Source: JBLHGU01 sp047615875 (GTDB taxonomy: Bacteria > Pseudomonadota > Gammaproteobacteria > Arenicellales > CAJQKF01). Taken from it: a DNA stretch of 8,068 nt. Below the pieces are notes generated by a model, which saw only the letters and a program-made list of their open reading frames with translations, was not told where the DNA came from and did no database searches. The position numbers and the translations under genes were made by a program. This document shows, piece after piece, positions 1-5,323 of this stretch (the first letter of the stretch is position 1; every line of letters starts with the position of its first letter). The stretch lies in contig JBLHGU010000231.1 of the NCBI GenBank assembly GCA_047615875.1, positions 1 through 8,068 on the forward strand. The letters run 5' to 3'.

Positions 1-69
1 CGAAACAATGCTCTATTTTGAAATTAGCTCGGAATGAGAAAAACCATCAAATATTTCCTTCTCTCCCAC

Positions 70-97
70 TTGACTTTGAAAAAGCCGTCCCTATTAT
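70..97 (+). promoter_or_regulatory. groESL promoter (sigma70-like, possibly also sigma32-like)
   Basis: A TTGACT box at 70-75 and a TATTAT box at 92-97 are separated by 16 bases, a good housekeeping promoter. The same stretch can be read as a heat-shock sigma32 promoter: CTTGACT at 69-75 and CCCTATTA at 89-96, spaced 13 bases. The -10 box runs directly into the CIRCE operator, so bound HrcA would block RNA polymerase. Transcription should begin near 103-105. Which sigma factor is used cannot be decided from sequence alone. Confidence 0.55.
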
Positions 98-123
98 TAG
101 CACTCGCCTGAGACGAGTGCTAA
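97..123 (+). promoter_or_regulatory. CIRCE operator (HrcA binding site)
   Basis: The sequence shows TTAGCACTC at 97-105, nine bases, then GAGTGCTAA at 115-123, an exact match to the CIRCE consensus. Symmetry extends one base inward (G106/C114) and one base outward (A96/T124). CIRCE is the known operator of the HrcA repressor, which needs GroEL for activity and is released during heat shock. Its position over the predicted start of transcription and 62 bases before groES fits negative autoregulation of the operon through GroEL. Confidence 0.96.
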
Positions 124-184
124 TTGGCTCGCTGGTGTAATCCCTAATTTTTTTCTAACCTCTTGATACTACAAAGGAGAGCGT

Positions 185-475
185 ATGAACATTCGTCCGC
201 TTCATGACCGTGTCGTAGTTCGTCGTACAGAAGACGAGCGAACCAGCCCCGGTGGAATTGTTATCCCTGACAGCGCTGCTGAAAAACCAATGCAGGGCGA
301 AATCCTGGCTATTGGCAATGGCAAACTGCAGGACAATGGTGAATTGCGCGCACTAGATGTAAAAGTCGGTGACAAAGTGCTGTTCGGCAAATACTCCGGT
401 ACCGAAGTAAAGGTAGACGGTGAAGAAGTACTCATGATGCGTGAAGACGACATCATGGGCGTAATCGAAGGCTAG
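185..475 (+). CDS. groES: Co-chaperonin GroES (Hsp10)
   Basis: The product is the 96-residue lid of the GroEL folding chamber in the cytoplasm; seven subunits form a ring that caps GroEL-ATP. The N-terminus (MNIRPLHDRVVVRR) is characteristic. The mobile loop lies at about residues 17-32 and contains GGIVIP (23-28), which contacts the GroEL apical domain. The chain ends VIEG, and the length matches the family norm of 95-97 residues. The start is supported by a strong ribosome site, AAGGAGA at 174-180, four bases before ATG. It is the first gene of the groESL operon, 64 bases before groEL, under CIRCE/HrcA control. Nothing in the protein looks abnormal. Confidence 0.98.
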   Translation: MNIRPLHDRVVVRRTEDERTSPGGIVIPDSAAEKPMQGEILAIGNGKLQDNGELRALDVKVGDKVLFGKYSGTEVKVDGEEVLMMREDDIMGVIEG

Positions 476-477
476 TT

Positions 478-500
478 AATCAGGTTCATCCTGATTTTTT
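478..500 (+). terminator. Terminator-like hairpin between groES and groEL
   Basis: AATCAGG at 478-484 pairs with CCTGATT at 490-496 around a five-base TTCAT loop, and the right arm runs into a T tract (495-500, interrupted by GG, then five more T). It begins two bases after the groES stop codon. The form is that of a weak intrinsic terminator, with only four G-C pairs among seven. Because groEL lies downstream without a clear promoter of its own, it would have to be leaky, or act as an RNA processing or 3'-end stabilising hairpin. Confidence 0.5.
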
Positions 501-539
501 GGTTTTTATCCCATTCAGCATTTTTGAGGACAATCGAAA

Positions 540-2192
540 ATGGCAGCTAAAGAAATAAGATTTGGAGAAGCAGCACGCGCTGCAAAACTCCGTGGCGTTA
601 ACATCCTGGCTGACGCTGTAAAAGTAACGCTCGGCCCTAAAGGTCGTAACGTTGTACTAGACAAGTCCTTCGGCGCACCGACCGTAACAAAAGACGGTGT
701 ATCTGTAGCGAAGGAAATCGAGCTGAAAGACAAGTTCGAGAATATGGGTGCGCAGATGGTTAAGGAAGTTGCTTCCAAAACCTCCGATGTTGCTGGCGAC
801 GGCACCACCACTGCAACCGTACTGGCTCAAGCCATCTTGCGCGAAGGCCTGAAAGCCGTTGCTGCTGGCATGAATCCAATGGATCTTAAGCGTGGCGTTG
901 AACAAGCTGTTAAAGCTTCAACCGCTCTGCTGGCTGAAATCTCCAAGCCTTGTACAGACCATAAGGAAATTGCCCAGGTTGGCGCCGTTTCTGCTAATTC
1001 TGATGAGTCTGTAGGCGATATCATTGCTGAAGCCATGGAAAAAGTAGGTAAAGAAGGTGTAATCACCGTAGAAGAAGGTCAGGCGCTGGACAACGAGCTG
1101 GACATAGTTGAAGGTATGCAGTTTGACCGTGGCTACCTGTCTCCTTACTTCGTAAATGATCAGGACACCATGCAGGCTGATCTTGAAGCCCCGCTTATCC
1201 TGATCCATGACAAGAAAGTTTCCAACATTCGTGAATTGTTGCCAGTGCTTGAGCAAGTTGCCAAAGCTAGCCGTCCGTTGCTGGTAATTGCTGAAGATGT
1301 TGATGGCGAAGCTCTGGCTACGTTGGTTGTAAACAACATTCGCGGTATCGTTAAAGTCTGTGCTGTTAAGGCTCCAGGTTTTGGTGACCGTCGTAAAGCC
1401 ATGCTGCAGGATATCGCTATCCTGACAGGTGGCCAGGTGATCTCTGAAGAAATTGGTATGAGTCTTGAAGCCGCCACTCTTGATGATCTGGGATCTGCCA
1501 AGCGCATCCAGATTAGCAAGGAAAACACCATCATTATCGATGGTGCTGGTGCTAAAGAAGATATCGAAGGTCGTGTTGGCCAGATCCGCTCACAGATTGA
1601 AGAAGCAAGCTCAGAATACGATCGCGAAAAAATGCAAGAGCGCGTGGCCAAATTGGCCGGCGGTGTTGCTGTGATCAAAGTAGGTGCAGCTACAGAAATC
1701 GAAATGAAAGAGAAGAAAGCTCGCGTTGAAGATGCGCTGCACGCAACCCGTGCTGCTGTTGAAGAAGGCGTAGTACCTGGTGGCGGAACCGCTCTGGTAC
1801 GTGCTATTGCTGCTCTTGCTGATCTTAAGGGTGCCAATCACGACCAGGACATGGGTATTTCCATCGTTCGTCGTTCTTTGGAAGAGCCTTTGCGTCAGAT
1901 TGTTGCGAATGCCGGTGAAGATTCATCTGTTGTTCTAAACCAAGTTCGTAACAACGAAGGCAACTACGGTTACAACGCTGGTACCGGTGAATATGGCGAC
2001 ATGATCGCTATGGGCATCCTGGATCCTACTAAGGTAACCCGTACTGCTCTGCAGCATGCAGCTTCTATCGCTGGTCTGATGATTACTACCGAAGTTATGG
2101 TAGCGGAAATGCCGGAAGACAAGTCTTCAGCTCCTGCTATGCCTGATATGGGCGGCATGGGTGGTATGGGCGGAATGGGCGGCATGATGTAA
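540..2192 (+). CDS. groEL: Chaperonin GroEL (Hsp60)
   Basis: The product is the 550-residue ATP-dependent chaperonin subunit that forms the double seven-fold ring and folds cytoplasmic proteins with GroES. Nucleotide-site landmarks sit at the E. coli positions: LGPKGRNVVLDK (31-42), Asp52, DGTTT (87-91) and Asp398. The group I chaperonin signature AAVEEGVVPGGG is at 405-416. The C-terminus carries four GGM repeats (538-549) plus a final Met, the flexible tail inside the cavity. The start is supported by GAGGA at 526-530, nine bases upstream. It is second in the groESL operon and is followed by a strong terminator. The N-terminal stretch (residues 10-17, EAARAAKL) differs from common gammaproteobacterial versions, but the protein looks fully functional. 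Confidence 0.99.
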   Translation: MAAKEIRFGEAARAAKLRGVNILADAVKVTLGPKGRNVVLDKSFGAPTVTKDGVSVAKEIELKDKFENMGAQMVKEVASKTSDVAGDGTTTATVLAQAILREGLKAVAAGMNPMDLKRGVEQAVKASTALLAEISKPCTDHKEIAQVGAVSANSDESVGDIIAEAMEKVGKEGVITVEEGQALDNELDIVEGMQFDRGYLSPYFVNDQDTMQADLEAPLILIHDKKVSNIRELLPVLEQVAKASRPLLVIAEDVDGEALATLVVNNIRGIVKVCAVKAPGFGDRRKAMLQDIAILTGGQVISEEIGMSLEAATLDDLGSAKRIQISKENTIIIDGAGAKEDIEGRVGQIRSQIEEASSEYDREKMQERVAKLAGGVAVIKVGAATEIEMKEKKARVEDALHATRAAVEEGVVPGGGTALVRAIAALADLKGANHDQDMGISIVRRSLEEPLRQIVANAGEDSSVVLNQVRNNEGNYGYNAGTGEYGDMIAMGILDPTKVTRTALQHAASIAGLMITTEVMVAEMPEDKSSAPAMPDMGGMGGMGGMGGMM

Positions 2193-2214
2193 TTGCCAGG
2201 CTGTTTCAGCTCTT

Positions 2215-2245
2215 AAAAAGCCTCGCCTTGTGCGAGGCTTTTTTT
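2215..2245 (+). terminator. Rho-independent terminator of groESL
   Basis: GCCTCGC at 2220-2226 pairs perfectly with GCGAGGC at 2232-2238 around a five-base CTTGT loop. It is preceded by five A (2215-2219) and followed by seven T (2239-2245). The A run on the left could also let it work for transcription from the other strand. It lies 22 bases after the groEL stop and cleanly separates the chaperonin operon from the toxin-antitoxin genes. Confidence 0.93.
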
Positions 2246-2346
2246 GTCTTGAGTTTGGCTATTACGATATGGGAATTGTATCTGGGGTCGCATTACTATG
2301 AAACAGGGAGTTGAAGGTGTAAAAAAGTCTTTAAACTTATCAATTT

Positions 2347-2396
2347 TATTGATTTTTTGAAATTTAGAAGATAATGTAGAGTCTAGTCTGTCTAGA
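2347..2396 (+). promoter_or_regulatory. Putative promoter and operator of the toxin-antitoxin pair
   Basis: A GATAAT -10 box at 2370-2375 has weak -35 candidates in an AT-rich stretch: TATTGA at 2347-2352 with a 17-base spacer, or TTGATT at 2349-2354 with a 15-base spacer. Directly downstream, TCTAG (2382-2386) and CTAGA (2392-2396) form a perfect inverted repeat with a five-base gap, overlapping a direct repeat of GTCTAG (2381-2386 and 2390-2395). Phd/VapB antitoxins usually repress their own promoter by binding such repeats. The dyad lies at the expected transcription start, so autoregulation is likely, but this is inferred. Confidence 0.42.
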
Positions 2397-2405
2397 TTAA
2401 GTAAT

Positions 2406-2660
2406 ATGAATTGGCAATTACAAGAAGCAAAGAATAAGTTCAGCCAGGTAGTTAAATTGGCGCGTGAAGATGGTCCACAAATAATTACAGTCCATGGTCA
2501 GCCGTCGGTAGTTGTACTGGCAATAACTGATTATGAGCGCCTGAATAATGTTCGTGATGAATCTCTGGCAGAGTTTCTTTCTCAATCACCTCTATCAGAA
2601 GCTGATTCTGGGTTGGTGCTCGACCGCCAGTTAAAATCTCCGGGCGAGATCGGAATATGA
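2406..2660 (+). CDS. Type II antitoxin, Phd/YefM (VapB-like) family
   Basis: This 84-residue protein would neutralise the PIN toxin encoded next to it and, with it, repress the operon. The N-terminal half (1-48) is a typical Phd/YefM DNA-binding fold: a start of the type W-Q-x-x-x-AK-x-x-FS, GPQIITVHGQPSVVVL (23-38), and a DYERL helix. The C-terminal tail (about 53-84), with LAEFLSQSPLSEAD followed by an Arg-containing stretch, matches the toxin-binding tail of antitoxins paired with VapC-type toxins. The stop overlaps the toxin start as ATGA (2657-2660), which implies translational coupling. No convincing ribosome site precedes ATG; only TAAG at 2398-2401 is visible, so initiation may be weak or use a very short leader. 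Confidence 0.9.
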   Translation: MNWQLQEAKNKFSQVVKLAREDGPQIITVHGQPSVVVLAITDYERLNNVRDESLAEFLSQSPLSEADSGLVLDRQLKSPGEIGI

Positions 2661-3076
2661 GTTTCCTGCTGGATACCTGTGTTGTAGCGAGTTTCATGAA
2701 GCCAGAGCCTTCATCCGAACTATTTAACTGGCTGAATAGCGTAGAGGAGGAAAGGGTCTTTTTAAGCGTTATGAGTTTAGGCGAAATTCAGTCCGGCATT
2801 TCCCGATTGGCAAATGGTCAACGCAAACAAAATTATCAACAGTGGCTGGAAACTGATTTTCTACATCGTTTTGCTGGCCGACTGCTAAGTCTTGGGGAAC
2901 GAGAATGTATTAACTGGGGGCGAATCAGCGGGGACGCTAGCAGGCGTGGGGCTTCTCCAGGTATCCTGGAAGCTCAAATAGCCGCTATTGCCTTCACCCA
3001 CGGACTCACACTCGTGACACACCATGAAGAGGAATTTAGCGATTTGCCGGTATCGGTTCTTAATCCCTGGCAGTAG
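2657..3076 (+). CDS. PIN-domain toxin, VapC/FitB-like ribonuclease
   Basis: This 139-residue protein has the length and outline of VapC-type endoribonucleases, which stop growth by cutting RNA with Mg2+ bound to a cluster of acidic residues. Visible landmarks are LLDT with Asp6 near the N-terminus, SLGEI with Glu43, RFAGRLL (71-77), the helix LEAQIAAIA (104-112), HGLTLVT (115-121) and the ending VLNPWQ. Two usual acidic positions are changed: the helix that normally starts with Asp has Glu105, and the usual T-R-N-x-x-D-F motif reads THHEEEF (121-127). Activity could therefore be weakened or altered. It overlaps the antitoxin by four bases and is probably translated by coupling. The frame is intact, so I call it a gene rather than a pseudogene. 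Confidence 0.9.
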   Translation: MSFLLDTCVVASFMKPEPSSELFNWLNSVEEERVFLSVMSLGEIQSGISRLANGQRKQNYQQWLETDFLHRFAGRLLSLGERECINWGRISGDASRRGASPGILEAQIAAIAFTHGLTLVTHHEEEFSDLPVSVLNPWQ

Positions 3077-3100
3077 TTAAACAATCGCTAATTTTAAAAG

Positions 3101-4135
3101 CTAGCTTTCAACGCGAAAGTGAGAGATTTGCACCTCGGTACCATAGTCAGCGTAGTCGCCTGCAGTCCGGCCACCTCTATATTGATTCCAATTGATCGGT
3201 CTATAGCGTATTGGGCTAGATTCTACTTGTGAGATTGGCAACGGTTGGACAACGCTGTCTGCAGAGGGATTAAAAAAGAACGGTATGCTATACCGGTCAA
3301 TACGCTCCATAGCAACTACCCGATGCATAGCGGCTTGATATTGATCATTGGACCATACTTGCATCATGTCGCCGGTATTGACGACAATAGCCCCGGGAAT
3401 GCTGCTAACCGGATGCCACAGCTCATTCTTGAATACTTGGAGTCCGCCAACTTGATCTTGAGCCAAAAGAGTCAAAACGCCTGCGTCGGTATGGTGATGC
3501 ACACCTAAATCTGCCAAAGGCTGGTGGGGCAGGCCGCTGTTGGTCATTGGATCTTTAACAGGATAATAATTCAGCCGAGTAAAGCCGGTATGATTGCCCA
3601 CAACATGATCATGCAAATGCCGTGGTTGTAAGCCAAGTCCCAGACAAAACGCTTCCAGTAAAAGTAACGACAGATCTGTGCAAGCGTCGAAATAGCTCAT
3701 CATGATCTGTTGAAAGTCCGGAATATGAGATGGCCAGCGATTCTGAGATTGATAAATTGGATCTACGCCCTTTGCTGTGAAGTCGAAAACTTCTTTCTTG
3801 TCACGCTGATTCTTGGTCAGTTCATTATTGTAGTAGCCCCAGGGGTTTTCATAACTTCTCAGCAATCGGTCTTTGTCGTCCTGTGCTGACGCAAAAAATG
3901 CCTGGCTTTGCTGAAATGTTTTGTCTAGCAGTTGCTCGGATATGCCATGATTAATAACCTGAAAAAAACCCCAATTTTCACAGGCTGCAGCAATCGAAGA
4001 CATAACTTCCCTATCGACCTGATTTGAAGAATTATTTTCGACCAGGCAGTCGATATCTATAACCGGAATTTGCTCTGCAATACTTGACCTTGTAGCGACC
4101 GGAAACTTATCCAGGTCTTCAGTTAGGGTCGCCAT
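3101..4135 (-). CDS. Isopenicillin N synthase-like Fe(II)/2-oxoglutarate oxygenase
   Basis: This 344-residue cytoplasmic non-heme iron oxygenase belongs to the family that includes isopenicillin N synthase, flavonol synthase and gibberellin oxidases. The N-terminal DIOX_N region (about 23-120) contains IPVIDID and WGFFQVINHGI (55-65). The catalytic jelly roll (about 183-290) supplies the iron ligands His215 and Asp217 (HHTDAG) and His271 (AMHRV), with the 2-oxoglutarate-binding pair Arg281/Ser283 (RYS) and the preceding RLNYYP (187-192). All catalytic residues are present. The substrate cannot be told from sequence; bacterial members are mostly uncharacterised. The gene lies 13 bases after the GST gene on the same strand, so the two are probably cotranscribed. 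The AGGTAAG stretch just before the ATG supports the start. Confidence 0.9.
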   Translation of the reverse strand: MATLTEDLDKFPVATRSSIAEQIPVIDIDCLVENNSSNQVDREVMSSIAAACENWGFFQVINHGISEQLLDKTFQQSQAFFASAQDDKDRLLRSYENPWGYYNNELTKNQRDKKEVFDFTAKGVDPIYQSQNRWPSHIPDFQQIMMSYFDACTDLSLLLLEAFCLGLGLQPRHLHDHVVGNHTGFTRLNYYPVKDPMTNSGLPHQPLADLGVHHHTDAGVLTLLAQDQVGGLQVFKNELWHPVSSIPGAIVVNTGDMMQVWSNDQYQAAMHRVVAMERIDRYSIPFFFNPSADSVVQPLPISQVESSPIRYRPINWNQYRGGRTAGDYADYGTEVQISHFRVES

Positions 4136-4148
4136 AAAGCTTACCTAT

Positions 4149-4766
4149 TTAACCTCTGGCGGCGTAATAGGCTGCAATTTTCTCCAAACTGCCTATTCGA
4201 TCACAATGCTCTGCGATACTAGGTGCATGTTGCTCGACCAAATCTGTTGGGACATGATCCATTGTGCCTTTGCGTAAAGTACGAACCCAGATAAATACTT
4301 TCAGATCAGCTAGTGACAGTTGTTCACCAGCAAAATAAATGCCTCCAGCCGCGGATAGCCGTTCTGACAGGGTTTTGAGGTAGGGAATGAAGCGATCTTC
4401 AACCAGTCTGGCACGAGCTTTTTCCAATTCCTCGCCTTTTAGGAAAAAAGTCTGCACGGCAAAATGAGTGGCGTCTTCAATGACTTCCAGAATTTCATCA
4501 CATAAGAATGCCTGCCAGGGGTCTTCAGGATACAGGCCAGCCTGTTTACCAAAATAGCGGCTCATGGCACCGGACTGAGTATGTTGCCCATGCTCCGTCT
4601 GTAAAACTGGTAGAGCTCTGAAAGGCAAATCATTACGCATATCACGAAATTCGGAAAAGGAAATACGGTGGTCTTCAAAGTCGATTCCGCCAATGAAGAA
4701 CGCTAGCCGAAGCGGCTCTGCACGACCACCATCAATATCGAAATAAGTCAGTTTAATATTGGACAT
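4149..4766 (-). CDS. Glutathione S-transferase (sigma/mu/pi-like)
   Basis: This 205-residue soluble enzyme is predicted to conjugate glutathione to electrophiles or use it as cofactor. The N-terminal thioredoxin-like domain (1-80) shows LTYFD with the candidate catalytic Tyr8, GRAEPLRL, the cis-proline LPVL (52-55), and Gln64-Ser65 for the glutathione gamma-glutamyl group, followed by SRYFGKQAGLYP. The all-helical C-terminal domain (about 85-205) has the N-capping box S-L-A-D (151-154). This arrangement resembles Tyr-type sigma-class enzymes more than the typical bacterial beta class. AGGTAA just upstream supports the ATG. It is the first gene of a likely two-gene unit with the downstream oxygenase; the shared substrate is unknown. 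Confidence 0.93.
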   Translation of the reverse strand: MSNIKLTYFDIDGGRAEPLRLAFFIGGIDFEDHRISFSEFRDMRNDLPFRALPVLQTEHGQHTQSGAMSRYFGKQAGLYPEDPWQAFLCDEILEVIEDATHFAVQTFFLKGEELEKARARLVEDRFIPYLKTLSERLSAAGGIYFAGEQLSLADLKVFIWVRTLRKGTMDHVPTDLVEQHAPSIAEHCDRIGSLEKIAAYYAARG

Positions 4767-4830
4767 CGTTTTTACCTGTGGAAAATTTGTCTAAGAACTT
4801 AAGCATAACGAATATAATTGCCTGGGCGGT

Positions 4831-4836
4831 ATTATA
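4831..4836 (-). promoter_or_regulatory. Possible -10 box for the GST-oxygenase unit
   Basis: On the minus strand this hexamer reads TATAAT, a perfect -10 element, 65 bases before the GST start codon. I see no good -35 hexamer at 16-18 bases, so the promoter would be weak or activator-dependent. A second perfect TATAAT lies on the opposite strand at 4813-4818, so the AT-rich segment may serve both directions. Confidence 0.3.
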
Positions 4837-4925
4837 TTTTGGTGAGGATGTTTATCTAGTACCGTCAGTAAAGTCGATGACTCAGGTATACGACCATCCT
4901 GTGTACCGCGAAATTAATTATTCTA

Positions 4926-4955
4926 AAGAAACTCTGATTCATTCGGAGTTTTCTT
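4926..4955 (+). terminator. Terminator-like hairpin in the GST/DUF6122 spacer
   Basis: AAACTCTGA (4929-4937) pairs with TCGGAGTTT (4943-4951), with one U-G pair, around a five-base loop. The stem can extend outward through AAG (4926-4928) and CTT (4953-4955) past one bulged T. A TTTTCTT tract follows or forms the right arm. It stands between divergent genes, where no coding transcript is expected to end, so it suggests either an attenuator for the downstream gene or the end of a small RNA. Confidence 0.45.
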
Positions 4956-4973
4956 AATACCATTGAGGTTGAC

Positions 4974-4977
4974 AGGT
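4974..4977 (+). promoter_or_regulatory. Ribosome binding site supporting the ATC start
   Basis: AGGT lies seven bases before ATC 4985, the ideal distance. No such sequence precedes GTG 5012, where the upstream bases are C/T/A-rich. This site is the main DNA-level reason for preferring the upstream start of the DUF6122-like gene. Confidence 0.4.
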
Positions 4978-4984
4978 AGCTCGT

Positions 4985-5302
4985 ATCTTACACATTGCAC
5001 TACATTTTCTTGTGCCAGCCTTGGTTGCGCAGGCTTTCTACAAGACAGGGTTTAAATCCGCATACCTCTGGATGCTTGGCGGCTTAATGATAGATGTTGA
5101 TCATCTGCTGGCAGATCCTATTTACGATCCCAATCGATGTAGCGTGGGGTTTCACCCACTACATAGTTTGTTGCCAATCGGGTTTTATCTAAGTTTGATT
5201 ATATTCCCATTGACCCGCTGGTTGGGTTGTGGACTGGCTATCCATATTGTGCTGGATGCAATAGATTGCAAGCTGAATACCGGGGCGTGGATTTTCAGTT
5301 AA
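4985..5302 (+). CDS. DUF6122-like small membrane protein (apparent ATC start)
   Basis: The protein carries D-V-D-H-L, DPNRCSVGFHPLHS and H-I-V-L-D-x-I-D-C motifs that I recognise from the DUF6122 family, with three or so hydrophobic segments. The D-x-D-H / H-x-x-H-S / H-x-x-x-D spacing recalls YdjM-type membrane metal-hydrolase-like proteins, but the function is unknown. The first standard start codon is GTG at 5012, giving 96 residues with no ribosome site. The frame stays open upstream (stop TGA at 4970-4972) and reads ILHIALHFLVP, which matches the usual family N-terminus with ATC (4985-4987) in place of the initiator Met. AGGT at 4974-4977 is seven bases before that ATC. I therefore favour a rare ATC start (105 residues); the alternatives are GTG 5012 or a recently damaged start. 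Confidence 0.72.
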   Translation: MLHIALHFLVPALVAQAFYKTGFKSAYLWMLGGLMIDVDHLLADPIYDPNRCSVGFHPLHSLLPIGFYLSLIIFPLTRWLGCGLAIHIVLDAIDCKLNTGAWIFS

Positions 5303-5323
5303 TCTGTAAGTTAGTTGAAGTCA

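Larger units (their letters stand above)
4825..4955 (+). ncRNA. Candidate structured leader or small RNA upstream of the DUF6122 gene
   Basis: A perfect plus-strand TATAAT (4813-4818) would start a transcript near 4825. That transcript can form nested stems: AGGATG (4845-4850) with CATCCT (4895-4900), enclosing TACCGTCA (4860-4867) with TGAC (4878-4881) and GGTA (4885-4888). It then ends in the hairpin at 4926-4955. A folded domain followed by a terminator before a coding region is the arrangement of a riboswitch-type leader, or alternatively a free small RNA of about 130 bases. The -35 is poor (TTGTCT at 4787-4792, 20-base spacing) and I recognise no known RNA family, so this is a hypothesis. 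Confidence 0.28.

Noticed and set aside
3..140. An open frame through the first 140 bases without a clear start.
   Set aside because: It runs straight through the groESL promoter and CIRCE and its composition is not protein-like; chance openness is the better explanation.
1160..1837. A 225-codon open frame antisense to groEL.
   Set aside because: Shadow of the groEL coding frame; Ser/Ala/Arg-rich low-complexity product with no recognisable domain.
2281..2360. A TGGGGTCGCATTAC-like stretch and a 20-codon ORF (ATG 2298 to TGA 2360) between groEL and the antitoxin gene.
   Set aside because: The motif loosely resembles ends near some REP-associated transposase genes, but no second copy or transposase remnant is visible. 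The tiny ORF has no clear ribosome site and ends in AT-rich promoter sequence.
3097..3119. Palindrome AAAGCTAGCTTT and hairpin CTTTC/GAAAG at the end of the oxygenase gene.
   Set aside because: Short AT-rich stems without the G-C core and T tract expected of a terminator; the second lies within the coding region.
3245..3508. An 87-codon open frame antisense to the oxygenase gene.
   Set aside because: Shadow of a gene with clear catalytic motifs; no ribosome site or domain.
4969..4974. A perfect TTGACA hexamer just before the DUF6122-like gene.
   Set aside because: No -10-like hexamer lies 15-19 bases downstream, so it is not called as a promoter.
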